A DNA stretch of 64,000 bases from Gonatopus flavifemur (GCA_018340375.1 JAFFJZ010000004.1:33020001-33084000), one strand, 5' to 3'; shown: positions 1 through 12,124, numbered from the stretch's first letter. The notes: a model not told the origin generated them from the sequence alone. Made by a program: numbers and translations.

Positions 1-236
1 AGCAAAAGTTACTCAGTTTTTTGCGTAGAATCAAGATATGCAATAAAAAGTGGGGGTCCCCGTTTAAAAAAATGATGTTGACCCCATTTCAATCGATCAT
101 AACGCCATCTATGATGAAACTGATATCGTAGTTTTGTGGCCTCCTCTTTGTATAACAACTTTTGTATGAAACATTTTCCAAAAAAAAGTGATCCCACCAA
201 GATATTTAGTTGTCTCAAGATAAATGCCTCACCCTG
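1..236. mobile_element. Right arm of a CAGGGTG-ended palindromic element (cut by window start)
   Basis: The sequence matches the right arms of the two complete copies at 7942-9283 and 55484-56803, including the stretch around GCGTAGAATCAAGATATG and the end CACCCTG followed by TA. Only the terminal part of one arm is inside the window. The last 50 bases before the end diverge from the other copies. It is a non-coding MITE-type element; the short reading frame across it is shared by both arms of the palindrome and is not a gene. Confidence 0.75.
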
Positions 237-1354
237 TATACTATTGATACATAGTGATCACAATAGTAGCTTGGATTTGATCAAATAAGCCCAGCAGTTA
301 CTGGTTGCTATGAAAAGATGCAAGTTTTGTTCACTTATTATTCCATAGAACACTTCATAGGGCCAAGTCAATCCTAGAGACTTCCACGAAATTTTTCCAC
401 TTGAAATAGCAGAATTAATCACACAAGGATACATACAAGTTGATCTTTTGGTCGAATGAACTTCAAATGTGGTTAATCGAAGTACTTATGAATCAAATTC
501 AAATGTTCATGAGTTGGATCAATTGGCATCTGTAGTTATGTCCAGGTGAACGATTTGTTGAACTTTCGGTACATTGGGCTTTGACAATGTGCAGCACTAG
601 GAAATTATGTGAGGTTGTTTTGGTGTTCAACTTTGGAGAAGGAAAAGTTTGTATTCGACTCTATATTATGGGAAATATCTACACGAAATTTCTAATACAT
701 GTAATTGAAGTTTTTGTCTAATGAGTAATCAAAGATGAATGATTGAAATTTGAAGTCCATTTCAATAAAGTTGCCCCCACGTTTTAACAGCTCATGTTCC
801 ACATTTCAGGATTCTGGAAAATTCAGGATTACGCTAAGTATTGTGTCCCTTGATGAGGATGAATTTCAAGTGTCTACAGAGAGGATTATTTTTTTCCATA
901 CTTGAGTGGAATACCTCGTATCCAGTTCAACAGAAATATGAATATTACATTGTCGATTAAAAAATTCTATTCCTCGTTCCACTGTTTTGTAAAAGAACAA
1001 AAAATGAACTTTTGTCTCAAAAGATTGGATTCCTTCAGATCAGTCACAAAACTGCATAGAGGAAAGTTTATATTGAAGGTTATTAGACACAGTATCGTAC
1101 GCGTGGGATGTACTCTATTAAGATGACAGGAACTATAACTGTGTTCTCGAGGTTTGAATAGTTTATAAAAACGAAATTCAATTATCAAAAGATCTCAAAA
1201 AATCTGAAAAATAAACGGTATTGATGTTTTTGAATCAACGCCTTGGAACTGAAAACATCGTTGAAAAAATGTACGCAGGAATTTGAATCTATATAACAGT
1301 CGATTATTTAGTTATTCGGTTATCAATTTATTTCAAGAAACGATTTAAACTTTA
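237..1354. other. No gene seen
   Basis: AT-rich DNA with only short chance reading frames (for example 902-1126) that have no composition or motif supporting translation. No repeat copy elsewhere in the window was recognised. Confidence 0.5.
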
Positions 1355-1362
1355 GCAATATC

Positions 1363-1491
1363 TAGGGTTGCCATCTCGGAAGCAGGACGCGACGTTCATT
1401 GGTCAAGTCACATGAAAACTCAAATATAATTGGCTATTCGAGAAGAATAAACCAATGAACATCGCGTCCTGCTTTCGAGGTGGCAACCCTA
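1363..1491. mobile_element. 129-bp hAT-like MITE with 8-bp target duplication
   Basis: The ends are inverted (TAGGGTTGCC at the left, GGCAACCCTA at the right) and the inverted match extends about 40 bases inwards, including GCAGGACGCG. Both sides are flanked by GCAATATC (1355-1362 and 1492-1499), a perfect 8-bp duplication. An 8-bp duplication and TAG-type ends are the signature of hAT transposons. The element is far too short to encode a transposase, so it is non-autonomous. Confidence 0.85.
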
Positions 1492-1499
1492 GCAATATC

Positions 1500-4400
1500 T
1501 TTAACTTTGTAATCTCTTATTATTCCGCATATTGACTTCAAGAAGAGGCGTGGTGATCTGTCACATACTCGTGGTTCTGTCCGCCAAAATAAAGTGTATC
1601 CCACGGCTACGATATAAATATATTGATTTTGACTACAAAATTTCCTCCGTGTGATCACTTCATGATGATGCAAAGATAGGATTGGAAGTAGAAATAAAAA
1701 GTGATCGAAAGAAAGTATTATAAATAAATCATATCAGCGGTATAGCGATCAGTCAGAAACTATCAAAAATTTAGATACGAGTTTGTTCCAGAGTTCAATG
1801 TTCCTGGCATGAAATTACGTGTTTGCACAGGCTGATTGTTGCGCAATATCAATATCTTTCACAAGGGTCTCTACCGAGTACATACATACATTTCTGAACT
1901 AAGAGGCTACCTCTCCCTCTTCTTTTCTTCTTTTCCTCTCCCACTTCTCATTTGTGACCCACCTCCTCTCAACAGGATACTTCAAAGGATGTTCAGTCGA
2001 GTTTCGACTTTCGGTGGTCATTTGGAACCAACGTCGTTCTCCTTTCATCCTGATTCACTACCATGATCCTCCTTCACTTCTCTGCTCTTTACCCGTATTA
2101 GTCTTTGGAACGCTTCTGCTTTTGCTTAAAATCCCCATCTCTTCTTACCTTCGCAGGTAGTATTTCGAGAGCGTCGTTCCTTGATCACACAAGTTCCACA
2201 AACAAATTAAAGTCATCTCAGTCTATCATAGAGAGAAATCGTTTGAAAAGCTAGAATAAGAAAGAAATAACAATGATGCCTGCTTTTTATAGACATTTTG
2301 ACCACCGTTTGAAACGAAAGACAATGAATCATACCCGATTCGTGGTTCATGAGAAGAATTATTGACGAACTTGATTTATAACATTTCTAACCCTGCAGAA
2401 TTAACGTGTTTATCCAATATCTCAGAATCCAAAATTTCTCTCTATTTTCAATCAAATGAGATCGAATTGCGCAGGCGTGGTTTCCTAGAACGGAAATAAC
2501 GTTCTCATGCATCCTGGACAGTTACCAACCGAACGCTAATTATAGGATTGGGTCAATCTAGCGATGTATTCCGGAATAGAACCGGATCGATTGGAACGAA
2601 TTTGAATATGAACCATGTCAAATCTATCTCGCATTATGAAAATCCTTTCTCGATGACAGAAGCTTTGGAGAAAATGTTGATGAATATCCAACATCTTGAA
2701 TCTCATTGATACATGAACATCATTCGATAGATGTGCGAAACATGATTTAGTATGGACACGTTAATGAGGGATTATTGATAATTCGTTGATGAGAATTATC
2801 AACGCTCCCTCCGAGAATCCTCGTAAATATCTGTAAGTTTTGAATCAGGCGCCAGATTCCTCCCAGATATTCCCAGAACATTCGCCAGATATTCCCAAAA
2901 CTCGAAAAAATTGATAACATTGGACTGAAATCATGAATCGAATTTATTTCCTGATGAGTGGCTCAGACAATCGGAATAAACATAACGGGGCGTTTTTTGC
3001 TGATTGTTTTCACGAGAAATTATTATATCATTCAAATTACAAAATGAATGAAACTGAAGTGATTTGATAATTAATGTAATATCATTGCGAAGCGTTTGTT
3101 TTATCATCCAAAACTCCCACGAATACTCATTTTGAATGTATGTAACGGTACGTCAATGTCGTGGGTGGTAAATGAAAGGAGAGGAGTCTTATTAGGCATA
3201 GAAAAATAAGACGAAGGAGACGTTGAAAAAGTTTTAACGAAAGTACTGGAAGTAGACAAGATGAAGAGTGAGAAGGCGAATGAAAACAGAGTGAACGGGT
3301 GAACGTTGAGGGTGATGTGGATGGGTAGAAGCTGCTGGGTGTGGGAATAAGTAAGGGTTGAAACTACACCGTGAACATATCCCTGCTTGAGAAGTTCTCC
3401 ATGCCACTTTCCGCCTCTATTGTGATTTATGCGCGCGATGAGGGTGACTACGGTCGCGTCAAACTGTACCTATATGTATATACATATATATCCACTTGGA
3501 TTTTAGACTCCGTGATATCTGTTGTATGGAACCAAGAATGACGACGAGTCTTGCACGATCTCGTCCTCAACGGGATTACAAAGGATAGACGTTTCGGTAG
3601 TCCATACAAAGCAGGACGTGAAATGTTTTGGAATATCCTATTTCTCCACTCAATACACTCCAATAATTGTTCTCACAATATCGCATATGAATGTTATTTC
3701 AACAGTCAAAAACACTTGTATATTCAATTATAATTCCGTCCATTCTGTACACAGTGAGTGTATTCCAAGAAAAATATTCAGATCCTGGTAAAATGCACAT
3801 CAGATAATTTTCAATGCATTGTAGTAATTCGACGTTTAATCGATCCGCCTTCATGTTGATTTTAATAAAACAGTGTGCGAATGTTACTTGCGATGGAGGT
3901 CATTTCGAATTTATCAGGATTCAAGTTGAATCGATATTTGGTTCTATCTCATTCCACGAGTGATATTTCCCACACGAATTCACTGTGACTATAATCATGG
4001 ATAAAGCAAGCATTTTTGAATCATTGTCTTGGGATCAGAAAACTATAGAAAAACAGGTATTCGAAGGTAGGAGTTTGAAATTCAATAACAAATATATTAT
4101 TCAATCATCAACCTATCACAATAGAATTGTCAATTTCCAGTTGTTTTTGAATATAAAGCTAGAATTAAAACGTTTTTTCAGGAAAAAGGAGATGATTGAT
4201 ACGTCACAACAACTATCTTCTAAAAATCAAAATATTATATAATTAATATTTACACGCGATATAAAATCTTCGTTCGAATCTTCATTCTGAAATGCAAGTT
4301 TTGACACAGGAATATTACTTTTGTATACTGAATCCTTATTTCGCAATGACGAAGGGAGATAATTTGATTGATTTTCATTTCATTGCAAACGTGGATAAGC

Positions 4401-6012
4401 ATACAACAGAACATTTGTCCTTGTTTCCAAGTAATGTACTAATGTATTTCTTTTTTTCTTGTGGACAGAAACAAACAGTTTCATCATGAACATTCATGGC
4501 CTAGAAAAATGAACAGAGAAAGAAGGAAGGAAAGAGTGGGATATTTCATCTCAACAGGGAATAAATCATCGCTTCTTTCTTCGACGAACTGGGGAAAAAA
4601 TACTTCGAGTTCTAATTTCGCAAATTCTCAGAGTACAAACAGATTTGATGCGAGGGAACATGCGGAGTGCAATATATTGCTGTTCAGTCGTGTAGCAATG
4701 GCTTTGTGGGTAACGATGTTCACACAGATATACATGTGCACACGTAAAAGCTCTGACAGAGGTACGTAAAGGGATGTGATGGGAGAGGGATACCGGGGGT
4801 GGAAAAGACCGAACGTCGTCCTTTATACCTTAGGTGGTCCCGGTGGATCCTAGCTCAGTCCTTCTTTCGTATCTGTACCCCATTTCATCTCCCACGCCAT
4901 TCTTCCTTGAAGCTCCTATTCCGACCGTTCTTATATTCTCCTCTCTCCAGCTTTTGCTTCCTCGGATCCAAGTCTCTTGGGTTAGGTTCCTCCTTCCACT
5001 TTCCCGTTCTTCTCAGTCCACCCCTTCTTGAATCGCCCGAAGCAAAAAACCTGCCAGCCTGCGCCTGCGAAGGATGGTAGAAACGCGAGGGGGTTCGGAG
5101 GGAAGGGGATCTGTTGAGATCGACCGAAAGGGGGATGCAAGGAGCGCAAAGAAAGGAAAAACCCGGCTTTTCTGTTGCTGGATGAAGGTATAGATTTTTT
5201 TTCGGCACAATTCGAACCGTCATTTTCGACTTGGAATCAGCAAGAAAAAAATACAAATGAATTTGAGAGAAAAAGTAGTGTAATTATCGGCGGTAATCAC
5301 AAAGAATGAAATCCGATTTCATGTTGTAACGGGATAGGTAGTGAAATAATATCTACCGTGTGTCGTTCAAGTTTTAGACAGGAAGAGAAGGATCGAACAA
5401 TCGTTTATATATTCATATGCTTGGTTTTGACGGCTTATCATCTTCATGGCCATTTTCGTTATCGTGTTACAATCAGGAGAATTGATTCATCGAATTTGAG
5501 CATGAAGATAATTGGATTTATTGCCTATTGAAGAATTACGTAAGGGATGAACCATTTATGGTATTCTGGATCATTGGGCTTATTAGTTCGATGAATTTAA
5601 ATGAATCTAATTTATGAAAATTCTCAAGATGAAATCACAATCGTTTGTAATGGACAGCGTGTACAATAGAAATAAATTAATCTTCAAGTGATAACTGCCC
5701 CAAGAGAACAACGAACTTCTAGGTGAGATTTAGGCTCATTTAGGACCATCAAATGTCCGGATGTTCAATGTACCTCTGTTGGAGGTTTTTTGGAACTTAG
5801 TGTTTTCTTAGGGTGTACTGGTTGTGCATTCCCCATGGCGATGAGAATTTCCGAAATCTAGATTCAATTCATTCATGTACCATCTTTTCCTCCCAGAAGG
5901 AGAAGATTAAAAGGATATTCATTTGATCCCTAGTAGAAATTTTCTCGAACAAATGATGAGGCACTAATCAGTTCTCCATTTTACTGATCCGGGACTGATC
6001 AGCAAACTTACA
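1500..6012. other. No gene seen; two pyrimidine-rich blocks
   Basis: This 4.5-kb stretch has no convincing coding region. Pyrimidine-rich blocks lie at about 1913-1975 and 4855-5035, and an alternating TATA/TATG tract at about 3470-3492. Some parts (3160-3560, 4750-5170) are less AT-rich than their surroundings and could be untranslated exon, intron or promoter of a host gene, but nothing in the sequence proves this. Frames at 4799-5080 and 4885-5256 overlap on opposite strands and look fortuitous. Confidence 0.45.
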
Positions 6013-6432
6013 CCCTGCTAAATTGTCCCCATAAAGAACGATACAGAACGATAAATTTCTTCTATAGTTTTCAATGAGGTTTCTGAATACGGAATTTACG
6101 AAGTTATATCGTTATTAAACGATAGAACTCTATCGTTCCTTATTGTTTTCTATAAAAATTCAAAATAATGTATGGGATTTTATCGTGAAATTCGTATAGA
6201 AAAAGTACTACTTATTCTGGAACACAAAACTATTTTTTTCCAAATAACTGGTACTTTTCTTATACGAATTTCACGATCAAATCCCATACATTCTTTTGAA
6301 TTTTTATAGAAAACGATGAGGAACGTTTAATAACGATATAACTTCGTAAATTCCGTATTCAGAAACCTCATTGAAAACTATAGAAAAAATGTATCGTTTT
6401 GTATCGTTCTTTATTGGGAAAATTTAGCAGGG
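6013..6432. mobile_element. 420-bp palindromic MITE, CCCTGCTAAATT ends
   Basis: The left end CCCTGCTAAATT and right end AATTTAGCAGGG are exact inverted repeats, and the two halves pair along almost their whole length (for example TACGAATTTCACGAT near 6245-6277 against its complement near 6188-6203). CA flanks both ends, a possible 2-bp duplication. There is no coding capacity. It belongs with the other CCC...GGG elements of this window by its ends only. Confidence 0.75.
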
Positions 6433-6936
6433 CAAGTTTCCGTGAAGAGGTGTAACGCTCTGACCAATGATGAACTGATTGGAAAAACTGAGCAGATATG
6501 AGCGAGTAACTGATGAGTTACTGATCAGTAGTTGATGAGGTATTTGTGAGTAACTAACGAAGCATTTATTACCTTCAAGTTTCCTCAATTCATTTTCATG
6601 AACCCGCCAGATTCCCATATTCTTTTCCATATTTCGAGAAAAAAATAGGGAAAGGAACAAGGAAATTTGGCAAGAACGAGGAAAAATTTTCTGAGGGAAG
6701 ATGTTTCCAAGGATTAGAAAGTAAATTTCTAGCAAAAACCCGTAGGAAAAATTTTCCTAAACTTTTTCTTAGATAAAATCTAGGAGTTTTTGCCAAGGAC
6801 AAAAAATATTTAAAATCCTATGCACGTTGTTTCTACTTCAATCATGAGATATCATGAGATGGTATTCAACTTACTGTACTAACTCATGAGAAATAACAAA
6901 ATTATATTATTTCACAACAAAGAAGAATATATACAT
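6433..6936. other. No gene seen
   Basis: About 500 bases of AT-rich sequence between two MITEs; minus-strand frames at 6424-6802 overlap each other and carry no recognisable domain. Confidence 0.45.
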
Positions 6937-7643
6937 CCCGGGAAAAATAATTCCATATATGGACCCATATATGGATTCATATATGCATTCATATATGAGC
7001 ATATATGGATTTTGGCAATATATATTCATATATGGTCATATATGAAAGTGGGGAATCTATCAGCATTGATCTCACTTCTCTCTCCTTTGGTTTTTCATCA
7101 CATTCAATGTAAAATTGTGACATTTTTTGTCCATATATGGATGTATATGATAGTGTATGATTGAATATAATCACATATGGCCATATACAGTCTCATTCAT
7201 ACATGATCATATATGGCCAAAATCCATATATGCTCATATACCCAAGCAGCACCAGAATATACTATGAACGTTCTTCGAATATTCGAACCATGTTCTATGC
7301 ACATTCGAATGAGACCGTTCTATAGGTGCTATGCATGTTTATCGAACGCATGTAACCGAATATACGACAGCACGTTGATTGAACGTCGATTGAATGTATA
7401 TCGTAGATTTCGAATGTACTGCGTACGTTCTAAGTATATTTAGAACAGTCTCATTCGAACATTCTATGAACATTCATTATATGTTCTTTGTATCTCATCC
7501 GTACATTCTACGAACATTTCTACTTCGTATATACTTTGAAATTCTCATGCTGCTTGGGTATGATCTCATATATGTTTATATATGTTCATATATGATTCAT
7601 ATATGATTCATATACGACCCTATATGAATTATTTTTTCCCGGG
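6937..7643. mobile_element. CCCGGG-ended element rich in CATATATG words, with nested MITE
   Basis: The ends are CCCGGGAAAAATAATTC and its inverted copy GAATTATTTTTTCCCGGG (one mismatch), flanked on both sides by AT. The interior is dominated by irregularly spaced copies of the self-complementary word CATATATG and variants (about 6955-7240 and 7560-7625). A second element (7241-7558) sits inside it; without that insertion it would be about 390 bp. No protein is encoded. Confidence 0.7.
7241..7558. mobile_element. 318-bp CCCAAGCAGCA MITE nested in the 6937-7643 element
   Basis: Inverted ends CCCAAGCAGCA and TGCTGCTTGGG, each followed outside by TA (7239-7240 and 7559-7560), a 2-bp TA target duplication. 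The interior carries repeated words around GAACATTC and GAACGTTC in both orientations. The end structure matches the 1,131-bp element at 57656-58786, where a filled and an empty site can be compared, so the same family is likely. Confidence 0.75.
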
Positions 7644-7719
7644 ATATTACACCCCATCTCCTTTCAAACCATAACTTTAGAAAATGTAATAATTTCCAAG
7701 GTAGCTTTGTTATGTGCAT

Positions 7720-7828
7720 CCCAGACAGCACAATGTGCCACTGGAACGTTTATGGAAGGTTTATAGAACATAGGAGAGGTTTTCTGAACGTTCAGAAAAC
7801 GTCCCAGAGACACATTGTGCTGTTAGGG
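7720..7828. mobile_element. 109-bp CCC...GGG MITE
   Basis: Inverted ends CCCAGACAGCACAATGTG and CACATTGTGCTGTTAGGG (16 of 18 positions pair), flanked by AT on both sides. The middle includes the palindrome CTGAACGTTCAG. It shares the AGCAC sub-terminal word with the 57656-58786 element. Confidence 0.7.
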
Positions 7829-7941
7829 ATATAATCTTTATAATTATTCAGGTTAGGTTTCGTTGATTTGATACAGAAAAACCAGGATAAACCAGTTCAA
7901 TGCAATTTCTTTGAAATACTCCGGAGTTTGGTTATGACATA

Positions 7942-9283
7942 CAGGGTGTGCCATTTTAATCTTTAAATGCAAATATCTCAAAAACATGCATCTTAAACCA
8001 AAAGTACTTCATACAAAAGTTATACAAAGAGGGGGCCACAAAACTACGATATCAGTTTCATCATAGATGGCGTTATGATCGATTAAAATGGGGTCAACAT
8101 CATTTTTTGAAACGGGAACCCCCACTTTTTATTGCATATCTTGTTTCTACGCAAAAAACTGAGTAACTTTTGCTTGAAACGTTTTTATAAATTTTTGAAG
8201 ATGATGCCACAATCGATGAAAAATAAAGTCTATGAAACAATATGCGGATATCTTGAGGAATGCATTCAAGAGCCGAAATATCTCATTCGAATGTTGTTGT
8301 TAAGGGAGGGGACGACACAATGGCGATATGTTCCATAGTAGATGGCGCTGTGGTCGGTGAAAATGAGGTCAACTTCAATTTTTCAAATGGAAACTCCTAC
8401 TTTTTATCGCATATCATGATTCTACGCGAAAAAATGAGGAATTTTTGTTTGAAAAATTTTTCCTCAATTCTTAAGGATGGAAACGGTGGAAAATGAGGTT
8501 GATGAAAAAGTTCTACTGCATTATGTGTGAAGCAACGCTCAACAAACCTCCTTGGGGTGCACATTGGGTAACGCTAATGCCGACGGCCTACTGATGAGCG
8601 GGGGAGGAGGGGGAGGGGGTAATATGGGAATTTGTTACACCACAATCCTCGGAAGATGAAAACGGAACCTTCAAGAGTTGAACGTTCCTTTACACATAAT
8701 GCAGTAGGACTTTCTCATCAACCTCATTTTCCACCGTTTCCATCCTCAAGAATTGAAGAAGAATATTTCAAACAAACATTCCTCATTTTTTTGCGTAGAA
8801 TCATGGAATGCGATAAAAAGTAGGAGCTTCCATTTGGAAAATTGAAGTTGATCTCATTTTTACCGACCACAGCGCCATCTACTATGGAACTGATATCGCC
8901 ATTGTGTCGTCCCCTCTCTTAACAACAACATTTGAATGAGATATTTCAGCTCTTGGATGCATTCCTCAAGATATCCGCATATTGTTCCATAGACTTTATT
9001 TATCATCGATTGTGGCATCATCTTGAAAAATTTATAAAAACGTTTCAAGCAAAAGTTACTCAGTTTTTTGCGTAGAACCAAGATATGCAATAAAAAGTGG
9101 GGGTTCCCGTTTAAAAAAATGATGTTGACCTCATTTTAATCGATCATAACGCCATCTATGATGAAACTGATATCGTAGTTTTGTGGCCCCCTCTTTGCAT
9201 AACAACTTTGGTATGGAGTACTTCTGGCTTAAGATGCATGTTTTTGAGATATTTGCATTTAAACATTGAAATGGGACACCCTG
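7942..9283. mobile_element. 1,342-bp palindromic CAGGGTG element, TA duplication
   Basis: Ends CAGGGTG and CACCCTG are flanked by TA (7940-7941 and 9284-9285). The element is one long imperfect palindrome: the left arm runs from 7942 to about 8533 and the right arm from about 8680 to 9283, with a unique centre of about 150 bp that includes a G-rich run (8600-8619). Matching reading frames on the two arms are a consequence of the palindrome. TA duplication and terminal sequence fit a non-autonomous Tc1/mariner-type element. A second full copy lies at 55484-56803. Confidence 0.85.
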
Positions 9284-9285
9284 TA

Positions 9286-9792
9286 TATCTAAAATCGGTG
9301 GGCTCTCTCAATTGAAATATATCACTTCGATGATGATCAATAATGATCAACATGTTCTCAAAAACCGAATATGTTTTATAAGCATTAAGGCAATAACTTG
9401 TCAGAATTTGATCAGTTTCATGTGAATTTTGATAATCATATTTGTCAAATCAGTTTCCAATACGTTACTGATCGGTTTTTCCTGATTAGTTTTTCCTCAT
9501 CAGTGCCTCATCAGTAATAGGGAGAATTGAGTATATTTCTATTAGGGATACAGCATAAAGCAAAATGGAAGTCTAAGAAGAGATGTGACCTGTAATTCTA
9601 ATACAGTTGAGGTATTTAGGAACTATTTGAGTGAATTTTTGTTTAGACATGTTTAATTGTAAAATTGTACGATTGTGTGCCAATGATAATTGTAAAATTG
9701 AATGCGTTTATGATGAATTTAGAATGCGACAAAACCATCAATACATTAAAATTGAGATCATAGCCTTTCCCTATGAAAGTTGTACATATTCA
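9286..9792. other. No gene seen
   Basis: AT-rich spacer with a cluster of the word GATCAGTTT/ACTGATC in both orientations (about 9335-9520). No coding signal. Confidence 0.45.
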
Positions 9793-10289
9793 CCCGAAGA
9801 GAACATGAAGCTTCAGTGAACGTTCAGATTAGATCTGTATGGATCGGATCAAGGGTTCATGAAAGCTAACTTTCAGATCCACAAACGTTTGTAAAAGGTA
9901 CTACGAACGTTGAAATGTCCGCCTCAAAATACTTTCAGGAAACACAGATGGGACGTTCATTGAAGGTTAATCGAAGGTTTAAAGGAGCTTCACAAAAATA
10001 TCTATACTTAGATTGATTCATAATAATTCATGTTTATTAATTGATTTATTTTTCATATAAATTGATCAAAATTAATATAAGTATAGATATTTTTGTGGAG
10101 CTTCGTCAAACCTTCGATGAACCTCCAGCGAACGTTCCATCTATGTTTCCTGAACGTATTTCGCCATTTCAACGTCCGGAGAACCTTCGTCAAACGTTTG
10201 TGAATCTAAAAGTTAGTTCTAATGAACCTTCGGCCCGATCTATACACATCTGATCTGAACGTTCGCTGAAGCTTCATGTTCTCTTCGGG
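9793..10289. mobile_element. 497-bp palindromic MITE, CCCGAAGAG ends
   Basis: Inverted ends CCCGAAGAGAACATGAAGCT and the complementary end near 10270-10289. The two halves pair over roughly 240 bp each (for example the repeat of AAAAATATCTATACTTA at 9995-10012 against 10077-10095). GAACGTTC words recur as in the 7241-7558 element. No target duplication is obvious at the ends. Confidence 0.75.
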
Positions 10290-10290
10290 A

Positions 10291-10577
10291 TATGTTCAAT
10301 AATGACCCGTGAATGGAAATATTTCGCTGGTATAAACAATTAAGTTGAAAAAATGATTTCAAAGTGTGATTATTCGTGAAGATCTTTTCACGATCTTTTC
10401 AGGGTCTTTTCACGGTCTTTTCAGCATTAAAGTCGATTTCCCATCATTCAGCACCCGTACGATATAAAAACTGGATGATGTTCACATTTTATATGTTCAA
10501 TAGTGACCCGTGAATGGGTATATTTCGCTGATTTCAACAATTGAGTTTGAAAAACGCCTCTAAAGTGTAATGATTCA
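10291..10577. repeat. Direct repeat, 201-bp spacing, with an 11-bp tandem inside
   Basis: The block starting TATGTTCAATAATGACCCGT at 10291 recurs in diverged form at 10492, a spacing of 201 bp. Between them, 10381-10424 is four exact-length units of 11 bp based on GATCTTTTCAC. Further copies of the CACGGTCTTTT word occur near 10896-10950, so this is a locally amplified degenerate repeat. Confidence 0.65.
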
Positions 10578-11681
10578 CGAGTCTTTTAAAGGTCCCAGAC
10601 GTTCTCCGCTCGATCTTCCTGTTTCGTCTATAGTTTGTGCCGTAGGCCTTTTCAAGTCTCCTCCATTCTCTAACCGTTCTTCCCCCACTTGGGAGCCACA
10701 CTACGCCTCGTCGCTGCTTTGCCGCCTTGAATTTCTTCGATAAATTCAAATTTTTAAAATCGTGTGTTATTGCCTTTAATTACGGAATTTTGCAATCCCG
10801 TTTATTGTGATCGCCAGATTGAACCTCTCACTTCATGAATCCCTTTTTATTTTTCCTCCTACGTTCATTTTTCGCGTTGATATTAACCTTTTTCCCAAGA
10901 TCTTTTCACGGTCTTTTGCGTGCACAATGGGATGATCTTCTGACGGTCTTTTCAATGTATCCATGGTCTACCAGGGATAACGTTAATAAATGTTATAATA
11001 GTTTCACAAAATGGTTGAAAATTCAGCTTCGGTCTAGAACAAAGGTATGACACTCCATGAGAAAATCATGATATTGATTGATTTCGACAGTTCAATAGCA
11101 ATACCGTTCACATATATTTTGGTAACAGTATTTCCAACAAAACGCAAAAAGCGATGGAAAATCACGATTATCAACACCGGCAATAATAAAAAACGATTAT
11201 ATCCCTGTAGTTGTAATTTCATGCAAAGCCGAAGGAGGTTTAGCTTTTAGCGATACATTAGCTAAAAAGAGAGGTAATGTGAGACCTCTCCTTTCATCTG
11301 AGGTATCGCTCGTCGCTCGTCGCTTGTATGAAATCACAGCTTGTAGCAGTAATCGTGGAATATATGAGTTCACGCAACCGTCAAGAAAACAAAATGGTGA
11401 AGCTGCGCAAACCTACAGCGCGTTCATCTGCAAAGGAATGAAATGAAAAGGAATTAACGCGCGGAGAGTTTTCAAAACCTCGCCATTTTTTTCACATCCA
11501 CGGTCCATATATTATACGCCTTCGTGGTGATATTTCTCGTTTGTAAAACGCGAACAAATGCAATGGTGAATCCGACTCACTACACTGAAGCGCATTCGGG
11601 ATACCTCTGTCCTTCATCATTATTGTCAACCGGAAAGAGACAGAGATATCTCGAGTGGGTCTCAATGCAGGAATTCGAATT
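10578..11681. other. No gene seen; flank of the Gypsy insertion
   Basis: Left flank of the LTR element. Minus-strand frame 10534-10749 and plus-strand 11047-11250 have no recognisable domain. The last four bases (11678-11681, AATT) are the left copy of the Gypsy target duplication. Confidence 0.45.
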
Positions 11682-11962
11682 TATAGACTGCCCGGGTAGG
11701 CTACAAATATATTAGACTAGTATATCAGGGAGTCTATTCTCCCAAATGAAGGGACACTGAATTCATAAGAAGACAACGAGATTTATTAGTACGAAAGTAG
11801 TGGTGACTAGACGCGAGGCTGGTCTGTACAATAAAGTGTAAAAAGGCGAACAAGAACGTAGCAAGAGTGGCACGCGCAGTAGTACCAATCGTTATAAAAG
11901 ATCTTCCCTAGGAAGACAAGGCGCACGCGTGAAGGGAGAGATGGGAAGTCTTAGACCCCACA
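11682..11962 (-). repeat. Gypsy 3' LTR
   Basis: In element orientation the LTR begins TGTGGGGTCT and ends CAGTCTATA. It aligns gap-free to the other LTR at 26010-26290. Differences cluster near 11752-11760 and 11930-11936. Confidence 0.92.
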
Positions 11963-11965
11963 GTA

Positions 11966-11975
11966 CTTCCCTCCC
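11966..11975 (-). promoter_or_regulatory. Polypurine tract next to the 3' LTR
   Basis: On the minus strand GGGAGGGAAG lies three bases upstream of the 3' LTR start. This is the expected place and composition for the primer of plus-strand DNA synthesis. Confidence 0.7.
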
Positions 11976-12124
11976 AATAAACCAACATACATTTTTAAAA
12001 ATACAAACATTGAAATTTCACATAGACAAGATGGAAAACAAAATTTTTCCTTTTTACAATTGTTTCGCTTTCATACTATTGCAAATTTTAGGTTTAAATA
12101 CGACGAATTTGCCTCAACTTGTAT

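Noticed and set aside
1913..1975. Pyrimidine-rich tract ending CTCAACAG that resembles a 3' splice site
   Set aside because: No open coding exon with family similarity follows, and such tracts occur by chance in AT/CT-rich intergenic DNA.
4799..5256. Overlapping open frames on both strands (93 and 123 codons) in a less AT-rich stretch
   Set aside because: They overlap in antisense, have low-complexity Ser/Pro/Leu/Arg composition from a pyrimidine-rich tract, and show no domain or splice structure I can support.
6952..7240. Clustered CATATATG words as an operator or promoter array
   Set aside because: They lie within the bounds of a MITE with matching inverted ends, which explains them better.
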